Of a stretch of 64,000 nucleotides of DNA, positions 45,741 through 62,952 are shown one piece after another. The notes beneath the pieces were generated by a model. It saw only the letters and a list, made by a program, of their open reading frames with translations. It was not told the DNA's origin and did no database searches. How positions within the stretch are numbered: position 1 is the first letter of the stretch; each line of letters begins with the position of its first letter. The DNA lies in NCBI RefSeq assembly GCF_002285635.2, contig NZ_CP023049.2, forward strand, positions 3,596,001 to 3,660,000. Reading direction: 5' to 3'. This DNA comes from Chryseobacterium piperi (GTDB lineage Bacteria > Bacteroidota > Bacteroidia > Flavobacteriales > Weeksellaceae). The translations under genes and the position numbers were made by a program.

Positions 45741-46292
45741 ATGAAGAATTTTAAAATTATTTTCACTTTTGTATTATTTTTGCTTTTTAGTTTTAGCAAT
45801 GCTCAGAAAATAGGAGTTGTAGACACTGAATATATTTTAAATAAACTTCCACAGTATAAAGAAGCAGAAGCAAGACTGAACTCGCAAATTGATACTTGGC
45901 AATCAGAACTTCAGAGTTTGCAGTCTGAATATGAAAAGAAAAGATCAGCTTTTGAAAATGAAAGAGTATTATTGGTAGGAGATCAATTAAAGCTGAGAGA
46001 GAAGGAAGTAATGGATTTGGACAAAAACATTAAAACCACGACAAGCTTGCGTTTTGGGACTAGTGGAGAAATTACTAAATTACGATCTAATTTGGTTCAA
46101 CCTTTTCAAGACCAAATCTGGAATGCTATTAAAACGATGTCTGAGAAAAACGGCTTGGGCATAGTTCTTGATAAAAGCAATAACATTAGTGTTATTTTTC
46201 TTCAAAAGAGATATGACTATACCGATAAAGTATTAGATATCCTTTTGAAAGGAACGGAAAAAAATGAAAAAACTAATAAAAGTAAAAAGTAA
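45741..46292 (+). CDS. OmpH/Skp-family periplasmic chaperone (first copy)
   Basis: 183 aa using the ATG at 45741, which gives the signal peptide MKNFKIIFTFVLFLLFSFSNA; an upstream ATG lies inside bamA. The mature start QKIGVVDTEYILNKLPQY is typical for Skp/OmpH, followed by a long coiled coil (about 45-115) that forms the tentacles of the trimer. It holds unfolded outer-membrane proteins for BamA. It lies 8 bases after bamA. Confidence 0.93.
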   Translation: MKNFKIIFTFVLFLLFSFSNAQKIGVVDTEYILNKLPQYKEAEARLNSQIDTWQSELQSLQSEYEKKRSAFENERVLLVGDQLKLREKEVMDLDKNIKTTTSLRFGTSGEITKLRSNLVQPFQDQIWNAIKTMSEKNGLGIVLDKSNNISVIFLQKRYDYTDKVLDILLKGTEKNEKTNKSKK

Positions 46293-46357
46293 TTAATAAT
46301 TAACTTTTACTGAAATTAAAGATCTAAAAAACAAATTAAATTATTTATTTACCAGTT

Positions 46358-46861
46358 ATGAAAAAATTAAGTGTATTATTTGCAGCAGTAATGATGGTTG
46401 TATCTGTAGGTATGGCAAAAGCTCAAAAAATTGCAACTTTAGATGTTATAGGTGTTCTTAACGCAATGCCTGAAAAGAAAAAAGCAGATGCTGATTTAAA
46501 AACTTTCTTAGATGCTAAGCAAGCTGAAATCAAAAAGAAAGCAGATGCTGGACAAGCTAAATTAAAGCAATACTCTGAGGAAGCTCCTAAGAAATCTGCT
46601 GAAGAAAACAAAGCAAGAGAAGGTGAGTTAGCAAAAATGCAAGAAGAAATTCAGCAAATGAATGACAAAGCTCAAAAAGATTTTACTGCTAAGCAAGATG
46701 CAGCTTATGAGCCTGTTGAGAAAAAATTAAACGAAGCTGTATCTAAAGTAGCTAAAGCTAGCGGATACGACTATATTATGGATGCAAATTCTTCTGCATT
46801 TGTTTACAAAGGAGGTGTTGATGCAACTCCAGCTGTAAAAAAAGAATTAGGTGTTCAATAA
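46358..46861 (+). CDS. OmpH/Skp-family periplasmic chaperone (second copy)
   Basis: 167 aa. Signal peptide MKKLSVLFAAVMMVVSVGMAKA, then QKIATLDVIGVLNAMPEKK and a Lys/Ala/Glu-rich coiled coil (about 45-115). It is a paralogue of the gene 65 bases upstream; two tandem Skp genes after bamA are common in Flavobacteriia. The codon choice is strongly biased (repeated gct, aaa, gaa), suggesting high expression. A terminator follows. Confidence 0.93.
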   Translation: MKKLSVLFAAVMMVVSVGMAKAQKIATLDVIGVLNAMPEKKKADADLKTFLDAKQAEIKKKADAGQAKLKQYSEEAPKKSAEENKAREGELAKMQEEIQQMNDKAQKDFTAKQDAAYEPVEKKLNEAVSKVAKASGYDYIMDANSSAFVYKGGVDATPAVKKELGVQ

Positions 46862-46892
46862 TTTTAACAAATTAACAAACATTTATAAAACT

Positions 46893-46920
46893 AACCATCT
46901 CTTTTAGAGGTGGTTTTTTT
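46893..46920 (+). terminator. Intrinsic terminator after the second ompH
   Basis: Stem aaccatctc/gaggtggtt (9 bp with one G-T pair), loop ttta, followed by seven T. The T run merges with the next promoter box. Confidence 0.8.
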
Positions 46921-46927
46921 ATTTTTG
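46920..46927 (+). promoter_or_regulatory. Promoter -7 box TATTTTTG overlapping a terminator
   Basis: TATTTTTGC matches TAnnTTTG and ends only 4 bases before the ATG at 46932. If used, transcription would begin at or next to the start codon, giving a leaderless mRNA for the thioesterase-rfbD genes. Confidence 0.5.
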
Positions 46928-46931
46928 CCAA

Positions 46932-47417
46932 ATGGAAAAAGAAGTATCAACAACGGTTAAAGTTAGGTTTAGCGATTGTGATCCGATAGGGCATTTGAAT
47001 AATGTCAAATATCTGGACTATATGTTTAATGCCAGGGAAGATCATGTAGAAACATTCTATGGCTTTACGTATGAAGAGTACACCAAAAAAACAGGATGTA
47101 CCTGGATTGCCATACAGAATGAAATTGCCTATTTAAAAGAAGTAAGATATAATACCCAGGTAGTCATTAGCAGTAAGACAATCGATGTGCAGGACAGAAC
47201 TGCCAAAGTTGAAATTCTGATGAAGAGTCTTGATGAAAAAACTATCCATGCCGTTTTATGGGTTACTGTAATTTATTTTAATGTGAAAACAAGAAAATCG
47301 GATATTCATCCGGAAGATGTTAAAGAAATTTTCCATAAGTTTTATGTTGATTTAGAACAAAAAGATTTTCAATCTAGAGTTAAGTTTTTAAGATCTCAAA
47401 ACGCAAAAAATTCGTAA
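46932..47417 (+). CDS. Acyl-CoA thioesterase, 4HBT/YbgC family
   Basis: 161 aa hotdog enzyme. VRFSDCDPIGHLNNVKYLDY has the catalytic Asp and the HLNNVKYL loop typical of the acyl-CoA/acyl-ACP thioesterases of this group. The substrate is unknown. Its stop and the rfbD start share a base (TAATG). Possible leaderless transcript (see the promoter at 46920). Confidence 0.88.
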   Translation: MEKEVSTTVKVRFSDCDPIGHLNNVKYLDYMFNAREDHVETFYGFTYEEYTKKTGCTWIAIQNEIAYLKEVRYNTQVVISSKTIDVQDRTAKVEILMKSLDEKTIHAVLWVTVIYFNVKTRKSDIHPEDVKEIFHKFYVDLEQKDFQSRVKFLRSQNAKNS

Positions 47418-48277
47418 TGAAAAAAATAGTAGTAATTGGAAGTAACGGTCAGCTGGGGAACTGTATCAGAAAAATAGCTCCAGATTTTGAAAATGAATAT
47501 GAATTTATTTTTACAGATTCAAAAACGTTAGATATTACAGATGAAGGGCAGGTAGATAGCTTCTTTTATGACCATAAGCCGGATTTCTGTATTAATGCAT
47601 CAGCTTATACTGCTGTAGACCTTGCCGAAACCGAGAAAGACAAAGCATTTGCAGTCAATGCTGAAGGTGTTGCTCACCTGGCTCAGGCATCTTTTGATCA
47701 TAAAGCCATACTTATACATGTTTCCACAGATTATGTATTTGATGGAGAAACCAATCTGTGCTATTCAGAAGATGATTTTACAAATCCGATTGGCGTATAC
47801 GGAGAATCAAAACTAAAGGGAGAAGAATTGGCATTGGAGATCAATCCTAAAACAATTATTCTTAGAACTTCGTGGCTATATTCAGAGTTCAATAAAAACT
47901 TTGTTAAGACTATGTTGAACTTATTTTCACAAAAACCTGAATTAGGAATTGTAGCGGATCAATTTGGACAACCAACTAATGCTAATGATTTGGCAGAAGC
48001 TATTATGGATATTATTAAGGCGCCACAGAAAAGCTTTGGTATTTTCCATTTTTCAAACTACCCTGAAACGACCTGGTTTGAATTTGCAAAGAAAATTGCT
48101 GAATTCTCGAAATCTTCCATTAAATTGAATGCTCTAACTACCGAACAATATCCAACTCCGGCAAAAAGGCCAAAGAGAAGTACGATGTGTTTAGATAAAA
48201 TAGAAGGTACCTATAAAATTGAACCCAAGCATTGGGAAAACAGTTTGGAAGAATGTGTCAATATTCTTTCTCAATAA
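47417..48277 (+). CDS. rfbD: dTDP-4-dehydrorhamnose reductase
   Basis: 286 aa short-chain dehydrogenase that makes dTDP-L-rhamnose. NAD(P) site VIGSNGQLGN at the N-terminus, ASAYTAVDLAE, HVSTDYVFDGE with the catalytic Thr-Asp-Tyr, and YGESKLKGE with the Tyr-x3-Lys pair. The other rml genes are not in the window. It would feed rhamnose into surface glycans such as that of the 35-41 kb block. Confidence 0.94.
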   Translation: MKKIVVIGSNGQLGNCIRKIAPDFENEYEFIFTDSKTLDITDEGQVDSFFYDHKPDFCINASAYTAVDLAETEKDKAFAVNAEGVAHLAQASFDHKAILIHVSTDYVFDGETNLCYSEDDFTNPIGVYGESKLKGEELALEINPKTIILRTSWLYSEFNKNFVKTMLNLFSQKPELGIVADQFGQPTNANDLAEAIMDIIKAPQKSFGIFHFSNYPETTWFEFAKKIAEFSKSSIKLNALTTEQYPTPAKRPKRSTMCLDKIEGTYKIEPKHWENSLEECVNILSQ

Positions 48278-48290
48278 TATATATTATAAT

Positions 48291-48974
48291 ATGAAAAATC
48301 TTGCAATTGTTATTTTTGTTTTAGCCACTCAGTTTTTTGCTGCACAGAATGTGTACTTAACAAAAGTTGAAAAGACAAATGATAATACGGATAAATTTTT
48401 ATTTAAAATAAAGGAGGAGATAAAAGACGCCCAATACTTGGGAGAAGTTGAAGTGCAAGGTTTTTCAAAAGATGATGCAGCTATTTTTTCATTGATCTAT
48501 AAAAAAGCAAAAGAGATTGGTGCTAATACATTTTCTTTACAACCTTTTGAAAATGTTGATGGATCTCCACAGGCTTTTAATCCTGCAAATTATAAACTAA
48601 ATATGTATTATTTATCCAAAGAGAAGTTAGTTTCACAAACTGGTTATCTGTATTTGTTTGCCTCTTCAGATAGAGATCAGAAAATAAGTATTAATAGAAA
48701 AGACTATAATTTGTCTCCCCGATCTTTCCTGAAAATAGAAACAGTACCGGGAGATGTTTATACCATATCTACCAGAAAGCTTTTAGGGTCCACTATAAAA
48801 CTTCAGCCAAAACAAGGAGAAGTGAATCAATACTTTCAAATCTCAGCCTTAAAAGTAAAATCCGACACTTCCGGAGTAGGAGGATTAAACTTGAAATCCG
48901 GAGATATAATTGGTTTGGAAAAATCTTTTGCAGAATTTTTAAGCCTAATATATTCTAAATTAAATTATAAGTAA
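48291..48974 (+). CDS. Exported protein of unknown function
   Basis: 227 aa using the ATG at 48291, where a signal peptide begins (MKNLAIVIFVLATQFFAAQ); an upstream ATG lies inside rfbD. The N-terminal half contains a small alpha-beta segment (YLGEVEVQGFSKDDAAIFSL, then KAKEIGANTFSLQPF), the rest is beta-rich. No family recognised. It starts 13 bases after rfbD and ends before a strong terminator. Confidence 0.75.
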   Translation: MKNLAIVIFVLATQFFAAQNVYLTKVEKTNDNTDKFLFKIKEEIKDAQYLGEVEVQGFSKDDAAIFSLIYKKAKEIGANTFSLQPFENVDGSPQAFNPANYKLNMYYLSKEKLVSQTGYLYLFASSDRDQKISINRKDYNLSPRSFLKIETVPGDVYTISTRKLLGSTIKLQPKQGEVNQYFQISALKVKSDTSGVGGLNLKSGDIIGLEKSFAEFLSLIYSKLNYK

Positions 48975-48995
48975 GCGTTTACTTCTATAATAATT

Positions 48996-49034
48996 ATATA
49001 TAACCCCCGAATCAATTCGGGGGTTATATATTTT
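48996..49034. terminator. Strong hairpin terminator
   Basis: A perfect stem of about 16 bp (atatataacccccgaa and complement) with loop TCAA, followed by TTTT. Symmetrical, so it may work both ways. Confidence 0.88.
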
Positions 49035-49035
49035 C

Positions 49036-49167
49036 ACTTTGGTTTATAATAAAGATAAACGTTCTGCGAAACCTTTCTATTATCAGGAAACCCCTCCAGG
49101 ATATGCCATATTGAAATTTTATGATGACGGCTCATTTGAGAATGAATATATAGTACACCACTATTAA
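49036..49167 (+). pseudogene. 3' remnant of a protein gene
   Basis: An in-frame 43-codon stretch with normal coding character and a stop at 49165-49167, but without a start. It encodes FTLVYNKDKRSAKPF, then ETPPGYAILKFYDDGSFENE and ends IVHHY. A C-terminal end of this type (PPGYAxLxFYxDGS) resembles calcineurin-like metallophosphoesterases, though that is a weak guess. The upstream part is missing, replaced by the neighbour's terminator. A hairpin terminator follows 31 bases later, as would be expected behind the former gene. Confidence 0.55.
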
Positions 49168-49197
49168 GTTATCATATATATATAATAGTAGTGTCAC

Positions 49198-49230
49198 ACA
49201 AGTAAGCCGGCTTTATGCCGGTTTACTTGT
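49198..49230. terminator. Hairpin terminator behind the gene remnant
   Basis: Stem acaagtaagccggc/gccggtttacttgt (14 bp, one G-T pair), loop tttat, followed by a short AT-rich run. Confidence 0.75.
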
Positions 49231-49576
49231 ATTTATATACACTATATAGCAGGTAAATTACCCAAGCTCCTGCTTTTTCCACGCTTTCTCTATCTCCCAA
49301 AACCTTTTCTCTTCCCTCTTCATTCCCTAGTTCCTAAGCCTTTCTTCCTTGTGCCATTCTGTTTCCCTTGATTCTCTTAAATAAATGTTTAAATTTTTAA
49401 AACTGTATTTCAGATAGTTAAGAATAAATATGAATTAAAAGTAAACTTTATGTTAAATAGATTTGGAAGGGTGGGGTAAATAGTGGTAATTTTGCACCAC
49501 TGAAAACGAGAGATAGTAGGTAGCGCAGAGAACGGTAAACATTAGGAAACAGGCTTAAAAAATAAATGAGAATTTA
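49231..49576 (+). other. Region upstream of rRNA operon 1
   Basis: No gene seen. From about 49274 a pyrimidine-rich stretch (tttttccacgctttct and following) is recognisably related to the sequence before operon 2 at 56209, with scattered differences. From 49369 the two become identical. Confidence 0.5.
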
Positions 49577-49607
49577 TTTTGATAATAAGAAAAAGTTTGT
49601 ATCTTTG
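49577..49607 (+). promoter_or_regulatory. rRNA operon 1 promoter P1
   Basis: TTTTG at 49577-49581 and TATCTTTG at 49600-49607 with an 18-base spacer match the Bacteroidota promoter consensus very well. It lies about 265 bases upstream of the mature 16S start. Confidence 0.8.
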
Positions 49608-49701
49608 CAATCCCAATTAAGGGAGCGCAGAAGAAGAGTGGTTAAGGTTTTGGAAGAGTTTAGGGTTAGAAAAAAAGACTTTAAAATTTCTTTAAAAAAC
49701 A

Positions 49702-49733
49702 TTTGGTCATTTGAAAATAATTAATTACTTTTG
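49702..49733 (+). promoter_or_regulatory. rRNA operon 1 promoter P2
   Basis: TTTG at 49702-49705 and TACTTTTG at 49726-49733 with a 20-base spacer. It is the second of two promoters, an arrangement usual for rRNA operons. Confidence 0.65.
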
Positions 49734-49872
49734 CACTCGCAAATATGGAGCGACACTGACAGATAGATTGCTTCATTAAAAAGCGGAAGATATAAAGATC
49801 ATTGACATACAATATAACAACCAAGTAAGGAAAAACTAAAGCGTCAAAACTTTGAGTGAGTCAGACAAACAT

Positions 49873-51389
<1,517 letters not shown>

Positions 51390-51599
51390 TAGAGCGTCTT
51401 AAAGACGATAAACAAAATTAAGGTACTTCAATGTACCATGTACTTACTTAAAGAGAAGCTTTAGTTTTTTATTTGGTTGATTATATATAAAAAAATACAA
51501 ACCCACTAGAAATTAGTAAACGGGAAGGGAGCGATAGAGAGAACAATGATAAGGCAGTATATAGATTACTAAATTACTCATTACCCATCACTCATAAAG

Positions 51600-51673
51600 A
51601 GTCTCGTAGCTCAGCTGGTTAGAGCGCTACACTGATAATGTAGAGGTCGGCAGTTCGAGCCTGCCCGAGACTA
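51600..51673 (+). tRNA. tRNA-Ile (GAT), operon 1
   Basis: A 74-base cloverleaf: acceptor agtctcg/cgagact, D-arm gctcagctggttagagc, anticodon loop ctGATaa, T-loop ttcgagc. CCA is not encoded. It lies in the 16S-23S spacer, the usual place. Confidence 0.95.
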
Positions 51674-51764
51674 CTAATTTTGAGTATAGGAGTTTGAGAG
51701 TATTAGAGAGAATGAGTTAACGCTCGGGACTTTCTAACACAATCATTCACCAACTCAACTAGAG

Positions 51765-51838
51765 GGGGAATTAGCTCAGCTGGCTAGAGCGCCTGCCTTG
51801 CACGCAGGAGGTCAAGGGTTCGACTCCCTTATTCTCCA
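51765..51838 (+). tRNA. tRNA-Ala (TGC), operon 1
   Basis: A 74-base cloverleaf: acceptor ggggaat/attctcc, D-arm gctcagctggctagagc, anticodon TGC in ctTGCac, T-loop ttcgact. The partner of tRNA-Ile in the rRNA spacer. Confidence 0.95.
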
Positions 51839-52049
51839 CAGTTTTGCGCGTTTGATTTAAAAGTATAATGGATAGAGCCAAAACAAATATCCATTTATCA
51901 TACAAGCAGAAAGACATTAAGATCATTGACATTAACGGTAAAAATATCACAAAGAGAAAACCGAGCGCAACTAAGCGTTTGAGTTTACAAAAATACTTTG
52001 ACATAGTAATATGTCATAAAAAAAACTAAACTAATTAATAATTAGGAAA

Positions 52050-54812
<2,763 letters not shown>

Positions 54813-54958
54813 ATTGGCAGCACTTAGTTGCGCAGTAAAGGTTTTGTCTTTGTGAACGTTTTTATCGATTAAAACCAGAAGTTAGCAAATAGAATTTAGA
54901 AGTTAGAGAATGATCTAACCTCTAATGACTAAAGTCTAACCTCTTATATAAAGCCTTT

Positions 54959-55068
<110 letters not shown>

Positions 55069-55071
55069 ATT

Positions 55072-55109
55072 AAAAAGTCTCATACATTTATTTGTATGAG
55101 ACTTTTTTT
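55072..55109 (+). terminator. Terminator of rRNA operon 1
   Basis: A 15-bp stem (aaaaagtctcataca and complement) with loop tttatt, followed by a T run. Confidence 0.9.
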
Positions 55110-55175
55110 GTTATAGACATAGACGAACTACTACTACTAGAATACTACATACTAGAAAAAGGTAGGTGGCAGATG

Positions 55176-55223
55176 ATAGGTAATAGGTAATAGGTAATAG
55201 GTAATAGGTAATAGGTAATAGGT
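55176..55223. repeat. Tandem 7-base repeat ATAGGTA, almost 7 copies
   Basis: Six full ATAGGTA units and a partial seventh. The same place behind operon 2 (about 62110-62122) has less than two units. It marks the right boundary of the duplicated segment. Confidence 0.92.
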
Positions 55224-56303
55224 TGTAGGGATTAGGATTTAGGTAAAAGAAAAGTAACTAGTAACTCTTATCAACTAATCTTAAAAAAGCTTTATCTATA
55301 GAAGTGTGCTTTTGCCTGTCTTCAATAGGTATGAAAATCAAATGACTTTAGCTTAAACTTAGAGTCCTACACATGTTCTGTCCTTAATAGAGATAAATTA
55401 ACAGGATAATTTTAAACGTTATATATCTATTTCTGTTTCAACTATTGAGGTATGAAGTTGTAGGACTTATACTCATATCTTCCATTACGTAATGATCGCT
55501 TTCGAATATATTATTTACTTTTAAATACTCTGAGCAATCAAAAAGTTGCAACCAAAATTGAAGTTCTAAATATTAATAATACCAGACTTTTCTTCTTAAA
55601 CTATTTTATATAGCTCCTGATACTTAAATCAAAATCTATAAAATAACTGTATCCATTAGATTATTATAAATAATTTGATGAGTGAGCTGCCTGGAAAAAT
55701 GATTATATGTGGGAGGAATAAAAGACAGATAGGCGATTTTTTTTCCTTACGAATAGGTTCCAGCTTTTAATTGTTGTCTGTGGCAACTATAGTAATATCA
55801 TAATTCTTATATTATAAAACTAATATATTGGCAAAACAACGTACTGCGTTCAAATATCAGAATGAATACCATTCATAAATAATATAAGTACCATAATAAA
55901 TAATGTTCCTAATACTTATAAGAAAGTGGAACTAGTTTTATCGAATTAGTGTATTTTTCATTCCATAAATAGAACTAGTTCAATAAAGCTTTTAATTTGG
56001 TCTACTAGAAACTACTGAATAATATTCCTTAATATTAATCTTTCCTCTTAAACATTACCGACTTTACAGAATAGTTTTACATTTTCATCTTATCCAAATT
56101 AGTATAATTTTTTTATTCCTCCATATTTGTTCTTAAATAAGATTCATTTTTCTCGTCGGGGTTCATTATTCCGATATTAATTAGATCTCTTTATCATATT
56201 TACTTCCCTTTTTCCACGCTTTCTTTATCTCGCAAAACCTTTTCTCTTCCCCTTTCATTCTCTAATTCCTAATCCCTTCTTCCTTGTCTCTTTCTCTTTT
56301 GCC
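55224..56303. other. Spacer between the two rRNA operons
   Basis: About 1.08 kb, very AT-rich, no reading frame that looks coding on either strand and no recognised mobile element. The last 95 bases (from about 56209) are a diverged copy of the pyrimidine-rich stretch upstream of operon 1. Confidence 0.5.
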
Positions 56304-56511
56304 TGATTCTCTTAAATAAATGTTTAAATTTTTAAAACTGTATTTCAGATAGTTAAGAATAAATATGAATTAAAAGTAAACTTTATGTTAAATAGATTTG
56401 GAAGGGTGGGGTAAATAGTGGTAATTTTGCACCACTGAAAACGAGAGATAGTAGGTAGCGCAGAGAACGGTAAACATTAGGAAACAGGCTTAAAAAATAA
56501 ATGAGAATTTA

Positions 56512-56542
56512 TTTTGATAATAAGAAAAAGTTTGTATCTTTG
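56512..56542 (+). promoter_or_regulatory. rRNA operon 2 promoter P1
   Basis: Same TTTTG-18-TATCTTTG arrangement as in operon 1. Confidence 0.8.
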
Positions 56543-56636
56543 CAATCCCAATTAAGGGAGCGCAGAAGAAGAGTGGTTAAGGTTTTGGAAGAGTTTAGGG
56601 TTAGAAAAAAAGACTTTAAAATTTCTTTAAAAAACA

Positions 56637-56668
56637 TTTGGTCATTTGAAAATAATTAATTACTTTTG
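56637..56668 (+). promoter_or_regulatory. rRNA operon 2 promoter P2
   Basis: Same TTTG-20-TACTTTTG arrangement as in operon 1. Confidence 0.65.
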
Positions 56669-56807
56669 CACTCGCAAATATGGAGCGACACTGACAGATA
56701 GATTGCTTCATTAAAAAGCGGAAGATATAAAGATCATTGACATACAATATAACAACCAAGTAAGGAAAAACTAAAGCGTCAAAACTTTGAGTGAGTCAGA
56801 CAAACAT

Positions 56808-58324
<1,517 letters not shown>

Positions 58325-58533
58325 TAGAGCGTCTTAAAGACGATAAACAAAATTAAGGTACTTCAATGTACCATGTACTTACTTAAAGAGAAGCTTTAGT
58401 TTTTTATTTGGTTGATTATATATAAAAAATACAAACCCACTAGAAATTAGTAAACGGGAAGGGAGCGATAGAGAGAACAATGATAAGGCAGTATATAGAT
58501 TACTAAATTACTCATTACCCATCACTCATAAAG

Positions 58534-58607
58534 AGTCTCGTAGCTCAGCTGGTTAGAGCGCTACACTGATAATGTAGAGGTCGGCAGTTCGAGCCTGCCC
58601 GAGACTA
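58534..58607 (+). tRNA. tRNA-Ile (GAT), operon 2
   Basis: Same 74-base sequence as the operon 1 copy, anticodon GAT. Confidence 0.95.
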
Positions 58608-58698
58608 CTAATTTTGAGTATAGGAGTTTGAGAGTATTAGAGAGAATGAGTTAACGCTCGGGACTTTCTAACACAATCATTCACCAACTCAACTAGAG

Positions 58699-58772
58699 GG
58701 GGAATTAGCTCAGCTGGCTAGAGCGCCTGCCTTGCACGCAGGAGGTCAAGGGTTCGACTCCCTTATTCTCCA
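58699..58772 (+). tRNA. tRNA-Ala (TGC), operon 2
   Basis: Same 74-base sequence as the operon 1 copy, anticodon TGC. Confidence 0.95.
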
Positions 58773-58983
58773 CAGTTTTGCGCGTTTGATTTAAAAGTAT
58801 AATGGATAGAGCCAAAACAAATATCCATTTATCATACAAGCAGAAAGACATTAAGATCATTGACATTAACGGTAAAAATATCACAAAGAGAAAACCGAGC
58901 GCAACTAAGCGTTTGAGTTTACAAAAATACTTTGACATAGTAATATGTCATAAAAAAAACTAAACTAATTAATAATTAGGAAA

Positions 58984-61746
<2,763 letters not shown>

Positions 61747-61892
61747 ATTGGCAGCACTTAGTTGCGCAGTAAAGGTTTTGTCTTTGTGAACGTTTTTATC
61801 GATTAAAACCAGAAGTTAGCAAATAGAATTTAGAAGTTAGAGAATGATCTAACCTCTAATGACTAAAGTCTAACCTCTTATATAAAGCCTTT

Positions 61893-62002
<110 letters not shown>

Positions 62003-62005
62003 ATT

Positions 62006-62043
62006 AAAAAGTCTCATACATTTATTTGTATGAGACTTTTTTT
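62006..62043 (+). terminator. Terminator of rRNA operon 2
   Basis: Same 15-bp stem and T run as behind operon 1. The 177 bases between here and the next gene hold only low-complexity sequence. Confidence 0.9.
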
Positions 62044-62220
62044 GTTATAGACATAGACGAACTACTACTACTAGAATACTACATACTAGAAAAAGGTAGG
62101 TGGCAGATGATAGGTAATAGGTGGCAGGAGGAATTAGTGATTAGAATTTAGGTAAATGGAAAGTAACTAATAACTGACAACCGACAACTAAAAACTAACA
62201 ACACTCAACTCTTACCAACA

Positions 62221-62889
62221 TTACCTAAACTCTTTTCGTAGAAATAAACCCACATTGGTTTTGGTTACAGGATTTAAGCCATATTGGTCAAAATCTGTAG
62301 CAAGCCCATATTGAAAGGATTTGTGATCCAGCCCTATTCGTAATTGTTGCTGACTTCTGCGATGTAGTTTAAAATCTAACCAGCTTGTGGTTGCCAACAG
62401 CTGAGTAAAGAGCTGATAATCCCGAGTAAGAGGGAATCGGTAATTGACCATTATAATGGCTTCCCGTAAAGGAATGTTAATCACCATATAAGAAAGGAAT
62501 ATGGTCGCAAATAATCTTGGGGTACGTTTAGAGTACTGTACTGCTAAAAAAGGAGTAATTCCAGTAGTGTTAACGAATTTCATTCCAACACCAGCGGCAA
62601 AAGGACCTGCATAATTATAGGTTACAGCCATATTGGTAAATACTTCATCAAATCGCCGGTCCTTTTTAGTGTAAAAGCTGTGTACAGCTGTTATATTAAG
62701 AAGATTAAATTTCTTTTGCCGATCAATCTTTTTTGAAACAATAGCAGACATTAATACTTTTCGATAGCCCACGTCAAGCTCAGCCTGAATTATTGGTGGG
62801 GGTGGAATGCTATCATGAGCGATTTGTGCCTGAAATAAAAATGATAGGAGTAAAAAGAAATAGCTAAAGTTTTTTTTATACAAATACAT
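62221..62889 (-). CDS. Outer-membrane-like protein of unknown function
   Basis: 222 aa using the ATG at 62889 (MYLYKKNFSYFFLLLSFLFQAQ as signal peptide); an ATG 24 bases upstream only lengthens the hydrophobic start. A PPPPII segment follows the signal, then alternating strands with aromatic ends (VTYNYAGPFAAGVGMKF, FATIFLSYMVINIPL) and a final FLRKEFR, in keeping with an outer-membrane barrel. It lies 63 bases after the MFS transporter gene and may be cotranscribed with it. No family recognised. Confidence 0.65.
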   Translation of the reverse strand: MYLYKKNFSYFFLLLSFLFQAQIAHDSIPPPPIIQAELDVGYRKVLMSAIVSKKIDRQKKFNLLNITAVHSFYTKKDRRFDEVFTNMAVTYNYAGPFAAGVGMKFVNTTGITPFLAVQYSKRTPRLFATIFLSYMVINIPLREAIIMVNYRFPLTRDYQLFTQLLATTSWLDFKLHRRSQQQLRIGLDHKSFQYGLATDFDQYGLNPVTKTNVGLFLRKEFR

Positions 62890-62952
62890 AAGGATATAAA
62901 TTAAGATGAACAACTGAGAGTATGTTTGTTGTATTAAACAATAAGAATAAAA

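Noticed and set aside
51771-52004. Minus-strand frame across tRNA-Ala and the spacer, with a hydrophobic stretch
   Set aside because: It overlaps the tRNA and the rRNA processing region; chance frame.
55224-56303. Search for a mobile element or CRISPR between the rRNA operons
   Set aside because: No transposase fragment, terminal inverted repeats or regularly spaced repeats seen; only AT-rich sequence.
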